In this document: positions 33,959-43,627 of the stretch, piece by piece | Position numbering within the stretch: the first letter of the stretch is position 1 | Layout of the letters: each line of letters opens with the position of its first letter | DNA from: Phycisphaera sp. | GTDB taxonomy: Bacteria > Planctomycetota > Phycisphaerae > Phycisphaerales > UBA1924 | Direction: 5' to 3' | DNA length: 64,000 bases | Assembly: GCA_020639255.1 (NCBI GenBank) | Contig: JACKGZ010000001.1 | Location: forward strand, 62,001-126,000 | The notes under the pieces: generated by a model | Told to the model about the DNA's origin: nothing | The model's input: only the letters and a program-made list of their open reading frames with translations | Databases searched by the model: none | Translations under genes and position numbers: made by a program

Positions 33959-34136
33959 TTCTGGCGCAATGTCATGGCTTATCCATGTCGGGGCGCATGT
34001 CGTCCACTTCGCCATGACTGCCTCAGCGATTGCCTAGCGGATTTGCCGCCTAACTAAGCGACTTAGGCCAGATTCCTGTCTGGGGAGGCCGATTCGGAGT
34101 CGGATCGGCCGCCCGGCCTGCTAACTGAGTGCCATT
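33959..34136. other. Structured right end of the transposon
   Basis: Non-coding. Contains GGCCGAT/ATCGGCC (34087-34110), CCAGA/TCTGG and GCCTAA/TTAGGC hairpins, then the right inverted repeat to 34136. The hairpins may terminate passenger transcription. Confidence 0.5.
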
Positions 34137-34149
34137 CTCCCTCAAGGGG
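34137..34149 (+). repeat. Right 13-bp target-site duplication
   Basis: CTCCCTCAAGGGG, identical to 28817-28829. It continues into AGAGGG, the missing arm of the family-A palindrome. Confidence 0.88.
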
Positions 34150-34160
34150 AGAGGGAGCGA

Positions 34161-37100
34161 TCACGTCCCCGCCGCGACTTCCGCCGCGTAATCCTGCAAA
34201 GCCGCCACGCCCCAGTCGCCCGCGCGGAGCGCCTGGATCGCGTCGACCGCCGCCTGCGCGCCGGTCACCGTCGTGATGATCGGGATCGAGAGGCGGACCG
34301 TTGCCGAGCGGATGATGCCCTCGTCGGTGCCGAAGCCCGACTTGGTGGGCGTGTTGATGACGAGCTGAATCTTGCCGTCGGTCATCAAGTCGAGCACGTT
34401 GGGCCTCGTGCCCGACGACAGCTTCTCGAGCACGCGAGGCTGGAGCCCGTGGCGCGTCAGCACCTTGGCTGTGCCCTGCGTCGCGTAGACCGTAAAGCCC
34501 ATCGCCATGAGCGAGCGAGCGATCGGGACGACATCGTGCTTGTCGCCCTCGCGCACGGATAGGAACACGCCGCCCTCCTTGGGCAGCATCATCCCCGCCG
34601 CCATCGCAGCTTTGAGCACCGCGACCGGCAGCGACACATCGATGCCCATCACCTCGCCCGTCGACCGCATCTCCGGGCCCAGGATCACGTCCACGCCCGG
34701 GAATCTGCTGAACGGGAACACGGATTCCTTCACCGCGTACACGCCCGGCTGGTTGATCTCCGCCGCGCCCAGCTCATCGAGCGACAGGCCCATCATCACC
34801 TTCGAAGCCGTCGAAGCCCACGATGTGTGCTTGGCCTTGCCCACGAAGGGCACCGTCCGGCTCGCGCGGGGGTTCACCTCGATGATGAACACACGGTCGT
34901 CCTTGATCGCCATCTGCACGTTCATCAGCCCGCGCACCCTGAGGCGCTCGGCGAGCTTCCGCGCGGTCGTGCGCACGCGATCGACCACCCCCGCCCCGAG
35001 CGACCAGGGCGGGATCGTGCAGGAGCTGTCGCCCGAATGCACGCCCGCCTGCTCGATGTGCTCCATCACGCCGCAGACCATGGCCTTGCCGGTGCCATCG
35101 GGCGCAAAGTCCGCGACGACGTCGACGTCCACCTCGGTCGCCGAGTCGAGGAACTGATCGATCAGGATCGGCGCGTCGTCGAGCCCCGAGACATCGACAG
35201 CAGTCGCGACGTACCGCTTGAGCGCAGACTCGTCGGAGCAGATCTCCATGCCCCGCCCGCCCAGCACGTAGCTGGGGCGCACGAGCACCGGGTACCCGAT
35301 CTTGCCCGCGATTCGCACCGCGTCCTCGATCGACCGAGCGATGCCCGAGGCCGGGCGTTCGAGACCGAGCTCTTCGAGCATCGCGTCGAACCGCTCGCGG
35401 TCCTCGGCCAGGTCGATCGAATCCAGGCTCGTCCCGAGCAGCGGCACGCCCGCGCGGTTTAGCCCGTGCGCCAGGTTCAGCGGCGTCTGCCCGCCGAGCT
35501 GCACGATCGCGCCCTTGACCTTGCCACTGGGGGCGTTGATTGCCTCGATGATGTTGAGCGTGTCCTCAAGCGTCAGCGGCTCAAAGAACAGCATGTCGCT
35601 CGTGTCGTAGTCCGTGCTCACCGTCTCCGGGTTGCAGTTGATCATCACCGACTCGTACCCGATCTCCCGGGCCGCAAGCGACGCGTGCACGCAGCAGTAG
35701 TCGAACTCGATCCCCTGCCCGATCCGGTTGGGCCCGCCGCCGAGGATGACCACCTTCTCGGTGTCGCTCTCGCGCACTTCCGATTCTGCATTTCCACCGG
35801 GCGATGCAAACTCGTACGTCGAGTAGTAGTAGGGCGTGACCGCCTCGAACTCGGCCGCGCACGTGTCCACCAGCTTGAAGACCGGCTTGATGCCCCGCGC
35901 CTCTCGCAGGCGCCGGACCATCAGGATCGTCTCGTCGCTGATCGAGCCCAGGTACAAGTTGGCGATCTGCGCATCGCTGAACCCGAGCCGCTTCGCATCG
36001 GCGAGCGTCTCGGCGGGCAGCGCTTCGAGCGACTCGTATGCCGTGAGCTCGTCCTCGAACTCGACGAGCTGCGCCATCTGGTCGATGAAGAACGGATCGA
36101 TCCGCGTGTGCTTGCTGATCTCGTCGACCGTCATCCCACTCTTGAGCGCGTAGCGGATGTAGTAGATCCGCCCCTGGCTCGGCACGCTGAGCTTGCGGAT
36201 GAGCTTGTCCTCGGCGATGGGCCACTCGATCGGTTGCCCGTCGGCCGTCCGGCCCGTGCCGCCCGAGCGCATCGAGGCGAGCCACTTGTCGTTCTTGTCG
36301 AGCCCGAGCCCGAACCGCTTCACATCGAGCGAGCGGATCGCCTTCTGGAAGCTCTCCTTGAACGTCCGCCCGATCGACATCACCTCGCCGACCGACTTCA
36401 TCTGCGTCGTCAGCGTCTCGTCCGCCTCGGGGAACTTCTCAAACGTCCAGCGCGGGATCTTTGTCACGACGTAGTCGATCGTCGGCTCGAAGCACGCGCT
36501 CGTCGTGCCCGTGATGTCGTTGCGCAGCTCGTCGAGCGTGTAGCCCACCGCCAGCTGCGCCGCGATCTTGGCGATCGGGAAGCCCGTCGCCTTCGACGCC
36601 AGCGCCGAGCTTCGGCTCACGCGAGGGTTCATCTCCACGACGACCATCTCGAACTTGCCGTCCGCCGGGTTCGGGTTCACGGCGAACTGCACGTTCGAGC
36701 CGCCCGTCTCGACGCCCACCGCACGCATGACCGCAAGCGCCGCGTCGCGGAGCGCCTGGTATTCCTTATCAGTCAGCGTGAGCACGGGCGCCACGGTGAT
36801 CGAGTCGCCCGTGTGCACGCCCATCGCGTCGAGATTCTCGATGCCGCAGACGATGATGCAGTTGTCCTTGGCGTCGCGGATGACCTCGAGCTCGTATTCC
36901 TTCCACCCGATCAGGCTCTTGTCGATCTGCACCTGGGTGATCATCGAGGCGTCGAGGCCGCGTTGCACCAGCTCGCGGTATTCCTCGGCGTTGTACGCGA
37001 TCCCGCCGCCGAAACCACCAAGCGTGAACGCCGGGCGGATGATCGCGGGCAGCCCGATCGACTCGACCGCCTCGAGTGCTTCGGTCATCGAGCTCACCGT

Positions 37101-37556
37101 CGTCGCCGGCGGCGTCTTGAGCCCGATGTCGGCGCAGATCTTTGCGAACGCCTTGCGGTCCTCGGCCCGGTGGATCACCTCGCGCGTCGCGCCGATGAGT
37201 TCCACGCCCAGTTCTTGCAGCGCCCCCGAGTCGTGCAACGCGCACGCGCAGTTCAGACCCGTCTGCCCGCCAAGCGTGGGCAGCACCGCGTCGATCGGTG
37301 TCCCGAGGTCACGCTCCTTCTCGATGATCTTCCGCACCGCCTCGGGCGTGATCGGCTCGATATACGTCCGGTCGCTGAACGCCGGGTCCGTCATGATCGT
37401 CGCCGGGTTCGAGTTGACGAGCACCACCCGGTACCCCTCGGCCCGGAGCGCCTTGCACGCCTGCGTCCCGGAGTAGTCAAACTCGCACCCCTGCCCGATC
37501 ACGATGGGCCCGGAGCCGATGATCAGGATCGTGCGGATGTCGTCGCGTTTGGGCAT
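34161..37556 (-). CDS. carB: Carbamoyl-phosphate synthase large subunit
   Basis: CarB makes carbamoyl phosphate from bicarbonate, ammonia and two ATP for arginine and pyrimidine synthesis. The 1131-residue protein (E. coli: 1073) has the duplicated ATP-grasp layout. The first half begins ILIIGSGPIVIGQGCEFDYS and contains RPAFTLGGFGGGIAYN; the second begins VVILGGGPNRIGQGIEFDYC and contains RPSYVLGGRGMEI. The C-terminal MGS-like allosteric domain starts near VFLSVREGDKHDVVPIARSL. The small subunit gene is not in the window. The start ATG 37556 is directly before MPKRDDIRTILI. It is divergent from glmS. Confidence 0.97.
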   Translation of the reverse strand: MPKRDDIRTILIIGSGPIVIGQGCEFDYSGTQACKALRAEGYRVVLVNSNPATIMTDPAFSDRTYIEPITPEAVRKIIEKERDLGTPIDAVLPTLGGQTGLNCACALHDSGALQELGVELIGATREVIHRAEDRKAFAKICADIGLKTPPATTVSSMTEALEAVESIGLPAIIRPAFTLGGFGGGIAYNAEEYRELVQRGLDASMITQVQIDKSLIGWKEYELEVIRDAKDNCIIVCGIENLDAMGVHTGDSITVAPVLTLTDKEYQALRDAALAVMRAVGVETGGSNVQFAVNPNPADGKFEMVVVEMNPRVSRSSALASKATGFPIAKIAAQLAVGYTLDELRNDITGTTSACFEPTIDYVVTKIPRWTFEKFPEADETLTTQMKSVGEVMSIGRTFKESFQKAIRSLDVKRFGLGLDKNDKWLASMRSGGTGRTADGQPIEWPIAEDKLIRKLSVPSQGRIYYIRYALKSGMTVDEISKHTRIDPFFIDQMAQLVEFEDELTAYESLEALPAETLADAKRLGFSDAQIANLYLGSISDETILMVRRLREARGIKPVFKLVDTCAAEFEAVTPYYYSTYEFASPGGNAESEVRESDTEKVVILGGGPNRIGQGIEFDYCCVHASLAAREIGYESVMINCNPETVSTDYDTSDMLFFEPLTLEDTLNIIEAINAPSGKVKGAIVQLGGQTPLNLAHGLNRAGVPLLGTSLDSIDLAEDRERFDAMLEELGLERPASGIARSIEDAVRIAGKIGYPVLVRPSYVLGGRGMEICSDESALKRYVATAVDVSGLDDAPILIDQFLDSATEVDVDVVADFAPDGTGKAMVCGVMEHIEQAGVHSGDSSCTIPPWSLGAGVVDRVRTTARKLAERLRVRGLMNVQMAIKDDRVFIIEVNPRASRTVPFVGKAKHTSWASTASKVMMGLSLDELGAAEINQPGVYAVKESVFPFSRFPGVDVILGPEMRSTGEVMGIDVSLPVAVLKAAMAAGMMLPKEGGVFLSVREGDKHDVVPIARSLMAMGFTVYATQGTAKVLTRHGLQPRVLEKLSSGTRPNVLDLMTDGKIQLVINTPTKSGFGTDEGIIRSATVRLSIPIITTVTGAQAAVDAIQALRAGDWGVAALQDYAAEVAAGT

Positions 37557-37828
37557 CGGTGGGTGGTCCCCTCATCGCCGCGCCGATTCGCTCGACGCAA
37601 ACTCCATGAGCGTAGGCCGCACGCAACGCAAAGACGCTCTCCTGCCTCCCCCAGATTCACGTATTCACACAACCGGCCCTCCATTCACGCCCGAAAGTGC
37701 CCATTCCACGCTCCGATTGCCCAAGAGCCCCGAACCTGTCGATAACCATTCATCGAGCGAACCCCGCACAGCCGGGCCGCGTTGATAGAGTTGTCACGAC
37801 TCCAGGCCCGCTTCGGAGAGATCACCAC

Positions 37829-39658
<1,830 letters not shown>

Positions 39659-39660
39659 TC

Positions 39661-39749
39661 GGTGCCACTACCCATCTCCGATGGGTAGTGCATTTCGACT
39701 TGAACTGAACGACCCAACGCACCACCCATCAGAGATGGGTGGTGGCACC
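39661..39749. repeat. Nested palindromes (family B) behind glmS
   Basis: Two perfect 11-bp hairpins with 3-nt loops occur: CACTACCCATC/GATGGGTAGTG (39666-39690) and CACCACCCATC/GATGGGTGGTG (39720-39744). In addition, the outermost 16 bases GGTGCCACTACCCATC and GATGGGTGGTGGCACC pair at 15 of 16 positions. So either two small hairpins or one large one can form. The second overlaps the 3' end of the convergent gene. Confidence 0.8.
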
Positions 39750-40907
39750 CTCGTGCCGCATCATCGCTAATGCCTTGTGCGTCGCGGGTCGCGTGATCTC
39801 GCCCGTCACCGCCATCGCCGCGGCCGCGACCCCGAGCACACCCGCAACCTCGGGCCGATTCTCCATGAGCCCGAACGCGAGCACCAGATTTGCCAGCACG
39901 ATCTGCGTCCCACCCCAGCCCTGCGCATAGGCGTTATGCCACGCGGTCATCGGTCGACGATGTCGCCACCCTCGCCCGAGCCAGCCGAGTGACAGGAACG
40001 CCGCGAGGAAGTGCAGATCCGCGCCGAGTACGCCCGCGATCAGCACGAACCAGAGCGCCGAGCCCGGTGTTTGCGAGAGATCGCACGACGAGACCATGAG
40101 CGCCGCAACGGCCGGGACCAGCAGCCCGTGCGCGATCCACGCCGATCGACGCTCGCCCCTGGACCCGATGCGAACGACCCGCCCGACGACGAGGCCGAGC
40201 GTCACCGCCACGAATGCGCGCCAGGCCGCGCCGAAGGCATCACCCGCCGTGAGCGCGAGCACCGCGACCATCACACCCGCCAGCCCGAACCCCATCCGCC
40301 AAGAGCCCCGGCCCCACACCGAGCCCGCCGCGAGAACGCCGCCCATGACTGTCGCGATTTTGAGATCCACATCGACGAGCCGGCGCGCGAGCACCGCCCA
40401 CGCCAGAGCCGCGAAGAGAGCAGTCACCACGCCGATCCCGATGCCGTTCGCAGAGAGGCCCCGCTCCCGCATCGCCCCGAGCATGAGAGCGACGAGGCCC
40501 AGTGAAGATGCAATGGCAAGGGGTACTGCCTGATGCCACGCTATCTCTTCTCTCAGCTTCGCATTTATTTGACGAAGAAGATTCTGAATCATCTCATCGA
40601 ACTCTTCAATAGCGACTTCGGAGACCCCACTCGCTTCTAAAGCCGCCAGATCAGCACCGATATCAAGCAGCACTTCTTCAAGGAATTCCCGAGTGTGCGT
40701 TCCCCCGACGTTGACCTCCTCATAGAACCCAGGCGCGACCTTCCCCAGCACCATCGGCCCGAGCGCAATTCCTGCGCATACCCCGCCCACGACCCCGGCC
40801 CCTCGAAGGTCCAGCCGGAGCACCAGCCGCCGAAACGTGAACGTCAGAGCCCACGCCAAGCCGATAGCCAGAACCATGCGCACCGCCAGGGCGGCCTCGG
40901 TCTCCAT
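39729..40907 (-). CDS. Polytopic membrane protein, possibly cation/proton antiporter-like
   Basis: The 392-residue protein has about ten hydrophobic helices. The N-terminus (GAGVVGGVCAGIALGPMVLG) resembles the helix 1-2 region of CPA2-type Na+/H+ exchangers. A polar loop with acidic residues (about residues 75-115) follows, then clustered TM helices including IATVMGGVLAAGSVWG and WFVLIAGVLGADLHFLAAFL. The typical paired Asp site of antiporters is not clear, so the assignment is tentative. The last codons lie in the nested palindrome. ATG 40907 is preferred over an upstream ATG at 40988. Confidence 0.6.
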   Translation of the reverse strand: METEAALAVRMVLAIGLAWALTFTFRRLVLRLDLRGAGVVGGVCAGIALGPMVLGKVAPGFYEEVNVGGTHTREFLEEVLLDIGADLAALEASGVSEVAIEEFDEMIQNLLRQINAKLREEIAWHQAVPLAIASSLGLVALMLGAMRERGLSANGIGIGVVTALFAALAWAVLARRLVDVDLKIATVMGGVLAAGSVWGRGSWRMGFGLAGVMVAVLALTAGDAFGAAWRAFVAVTLGLVVGRVVRIGSRGERRSAWIAHGLLVPAVAALMVSSCDLSQTPGSALWFVLIAGVLGADLHFLAAFLSLGWLGRGWRHRRPMTAWHNAYAQGWGGTQIVLANLVLAFGLMENRPEVAGVLGVAAAAMAVTGEITRPATHKALAMMRHEGATTHL

Positions 40908-40951
40908 AGGCCGACTGTACCAGACCGCCCACGCAGGCACGGAGATCAGCG

Positions 40952-41620
40952 ATGCCCCCCGAGGTTGAGTTCGGCACCCGAAAGCCAAGCCTGCAGACCA
41001 CGCGCAAGCCCGTCCGTGTCCACGTCGAGCCCTCGACGTCGGACCACCCCTCGGTGACGATCGAGACGCCCCGCCTGATCCTCCGCGCCATCGAGCCGCG
41101 CGACGAGGCCGCCTTCGTCGAGCTCCTTGAGCGGGCCCGCGATCACCTCATGCCCGTCCTGCCCACGGGCGACGAGAACGCCACCCCCGAAGCCATCTTC
41201 GCCCGCCAGCTCGAGCTGACCCAGCAGGGCGAAAAAACCGGCAAGGCCTTCCGCCGCATCGCGACCAACCGCACCGGCTCGATCGTCGGCGCGTTCAACC
41301 TCGTCGTCATCCGACGAGGCCTCGAGAACAACGCCGATGCCAACTGCTGGCTCGACCCCGAACGAATGGGAGTGGGCCTCGCCCGCGAGGGTCTGCTCGC
41401 GCTCATGTCCTACTCGCTCGCCGACCTGCCCGAGGGCCTCGGCATGCACCGCGTCGACGCCTGGATCCAGCCCGAGAACAAGCCAAGCCAGAAGCTCTAC
41501 GCCTCCTGCGGCTTCGTCAAATCGGGCGATGAATCCAGCCACCTCACCACCGGCGACGCGTGGCACGTCCACGACCGCTGGCAGCTCACCATCGACGCCT
41601 GGCAGCGTGAATTCGGTTAA
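40952..41620 (+). CDS. GNAT acetyltransferase (RimJ/RimL type)
   Basis: The 222-residue protein has the RimJ/RimL N-terminus TPRLILRAIEPRDEAAF preceded by a 40-residue extension. RMGVGLAREGLLALMSY is the acetyl-CoA-binding 'G-G--E--LL' region, and GMHRVDAWIQPENKPSQKLY is the typical motif B with Asn before the terminal helix. It would acetylate an N-terminal or small-molecule amine; the substrate cannot be read. ATG 40952 gives an N-terminal tail that is probably disordered. Confidence 0.85.
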   Translation: MPPEVEFGTRKPSLQTTRKPVRVHVEPSTSDHPSVTIETPRLILRAIEPRDEAAFVELLERARDHLMPVLPTGDENATPEAIFARQLELTQQGEKTGKAFRRIATNRTGSIVGAFNLVVIRRGLENNADANCWLDPERMGVGLAREGLLALMSYSLADLPEGLGMHRVDAWIQPENKPSQKLYASCGFVKSGDESSHLTTGDAWHVHDRWQLTIDAWQREFG

Positions 41621-41712
41621 CCCACTCCACCGCGAGCCGCCCGCGTGAGCGGGCGGGCAAGGCTGATCGCGCATCGACAGCGCCCACCGCGCACGAAAGT
41701 GGACGCCTTCGC

Positions 41713-43425
41713 TTACTCCACCGGCATCAGATCCAGCCCGCCGATCGGTGAGATCGCGCCGGTCTCCGTGACGCGCATCTGCCCCGTGTTCAGCAGGTAA
41801 TTCAGGATTGACACACGCAGATCCGCCTCGGCCTGGTCGCGTGCGTTCTGCGCCGAGAGCAACGCGTTCTGCGTGTCGACGCGCTCCTGCGGCGTCACGT
41901 TGTCCGGGTCCAGCTCCTGGCCACGCTGACGACGAAGGTTCGTCTCGACCTGACGCTCGGCGAGCGTGAGCTGGAGGCGGGCCAGCTCGACGCCCCGCAC
42001 CGCGGAGCGCGAGTCGATCACGACATTGTCGCGGTCCTGCTCGTAGCCGCGGATCTGCTGCTCGAGCTGGATGACGCTCTGGCGCACGCGCAGCTTCTCC
42101 TCGAGCCGATCGAGCGGCAGGTCGAGCATGATCCCTGCCGAGTAGCTCAGCTCGTCCGGGTCGAAACCGAGTCGGCCCTCGTCCTCGTCCGGATCCGTGG
42201 GCAGGCCCACTCGGGCGTTGACGTCGAGGTCGGGCAGAATGTCGTTGCGTGCATTCGAGACCGCGCGGCGCGCATCGAGCACGCGGTCGCGTGAGTTCTG
42301 AAGATCAAGCCGAAACTCGAGCGCCCGACGCATCGCCTCGTCGAGCCCGATGTCAGGGTCGGGCAGCATCAGCTGCATCGGCGAGACATGGACGGCCTGG
42401 TCCACGGGCAAACCGATGCGGATCTTGAAGCGGTCTTCGGAGAAGCGGTACGAGTCGCGCAATCCGGCCAGGCTCGCCTGAGCCTGGAGCAGATCGCTCT
42501 CGGCGATCGAGATCTCGAAGCCGCGCACCTGGCCCGCATCCGCCTTGGCCTGCGTCTCGGCGAGCAGGAGCTCGAGCGACTCGATCCGGCGCTCCTGGTT
42601 CTGGATCGATGCAAGCTGCTGGAGCAGGCGGATGTAGTCGCTCGCGATCGACACGAACAGCTGCCGGCGGAACCGCTCGAATGTCCGGGCGGCGTACACA
42701 ACGTTGCGCTCGGCCTGGATCAACCCCTCGCTCGCAACCGTCCCCGCGCCCCGCAGGAGCGGGAAATTGCCCGAGAGCACGATCTCGCTCGATTGAGTGT
42801 ACCGATCCGTCGCGCCCGTCCGCAGATCCTCAGAGGCGTTCAGGATCCAGCTCGCAGCCACCTGCCCGCCCCGCTCGAATTGTTTGGTGACGCCAAGCTC
42901 GTTCAGGATCGAGAGCACCGAGGTGAATTGCCCCTCGTCGCCCGCACCGCCGACCTCGACCGTGGTTGTGTTGAACAGTCTCGGGTCGAATCGGTGACGC
43001 TGGATGAGCAGCGTGATCGCCGCCAGGACGTAGTCCTCCTGGGCGCTCAGAAACTCCCGGCTCTGGCTCTGGCTGATCCGCAGGGCCTCGGCGAGCGAGA
43101 GCTCCATGGCCTCGGTCGTCTGCTCGGCGAGGTAGCCGTCGAGCCTGGCCTGCGCGTCGCGGGCCTCATCGGCGGGTGTGTACTCGAGATCCTCGGGCGA
43201 GGGGTTCTCGGTGGCGATGGTCTTCGCCGCCTGCCTCCGCTGGTCGGTCTCGGCGTCGCCCGAACCCCGGATGGTGGTGGGGGTGACGAACGCGCCCAAC
43301 TCGTTCGACCGCTCCGCGAGCACTTTGTCGACCCGCCGATCGATGCCGCCCATCCCGACCACACATCCCGATGGGACAGTCAGAATCAGGGGCAAAGCCC
43401 AAACATAAACTTGGTTCTTTCCCAA
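41713..43425 (-). CDS. TolC-like outer membrane efflux protein
   Basis: The 570-residue protein starts with a probable lipoprotein signal (LPLILTVPSGC), so it may be lipid-anchored like OprM. Two OEP repeats of long coiled coils follow: LAEALRISQSQSREFLSAQE near residue 105, and later DLQNSRDRVLDARRAVSNAR and ALLSAQNARDQAEADLRVSI. Such proteins form trimeric outer membrane exit ducts for tripartite efflux or type I secretion. No membrane-fusion or inner membrane pump gene is adjacent, so its partner is elsewhere. Confidence 0.85.
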   Translation of the reverse strand: MGKNQVYVWALPLILTVPSGCVVGMGGIDRRVDKVLAERSNELGAFVTPTTIRGSGDAETDQRRQAAKTIATENPSPEDLEYTPADEARDAQARLDGYLAEQTTEAMELSLAEALRISQSQSREFLSAQEDYVLAAITLLIQRHRFDPRLFNTTTVEVGGAGDEGQFTSVLSILNELGVTKQFERGGQVAASWILNASEDLRTGATDRYTQSSEIVLSGNFPLLRGAGTVASEGLIQAERNVVYAARTFERFRRQLFVSIASDYIRLLQQLASIQNQERRIESLELLLAETQAKADAGQVRGFEISIAESDLLQAQASLAGLRDSYRFSEDRFKIRIGLPVDQAVHVSPMQLMLPDPDIGLDEAMRRALEFRLDLQNSRDRVLDARRAVSNARNDILPDLDVNARVGLPTDPDEDEGRLGFDPDELSYSAGIMLDLPLDRLEEKLRVRQSVIQLEQQIRGYEQDRDNVVIDSRSAVRGVELARLQLTLAERQVETNLRRQRGQELDPDNVTPQERVDTQNALLSAQNARDQAEADLRVSILNYLLNTGQMRVTETGAISPIGGLDLMPVE

Positions 43426-43627
43426 ACAAACGCTCCGAAGATGGTCGAACTGAGGGCCCCGCGGCTGGGGTATCTAATTCCTTGACACCGAAAATGTTGC
43501 GGTTTCCGAGGTGCCCTCCTATCGTTCTCTCCGATCCACCGTCTTCAAATAAAAACCGAACAAACGGCCGCCTGAAGACTCGGCCCCTCACCTTCCCACA
43601 GACCTCGCAGAATACGGAGCCCGCTTG

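Larger units (their letters stand above)
28830..34136. mobile_element. IS4-type transposon with passenger genes (5.3 kb)
   Basis: The element is defined by its ends. The left end reads AATGGCACTTACATAGC and the right end, on the reverse strand, AATGGCACTCAGTTAGC: 14 of the first 17 bases match. Ends starting with AAT and 10-13 bp duplications are known for the IS4 subgroup of the IS4 family. A 13-bp direct repeat flanks it exactly. One transposase gene (28937-30325) lies near the left end. The rest, about 3.6 kb, carries a zinc-ribbon membrane protein, an XRE regulator, a LOTUS-like protein and an unknown protein. I see no second copy of the inverted repeat inside, so the whole segment appears to have moved as a unit. 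Cargo base composition is clearly lower in G+C than the flanks. Confidence 0.85.

Noticed and set aside
35466..37745. A 759-codon open frame on the forward strand opposite carB
   Set aside because: Shadow of carB codon usage; Arg/His/Leu-rich without domains.
37557..37828. A glmS ribozyme in the glmS leader
   Set aside because: The expected conserved core and cleavage site before glmS were not found; the leader is only 272 bp and shared with carB.
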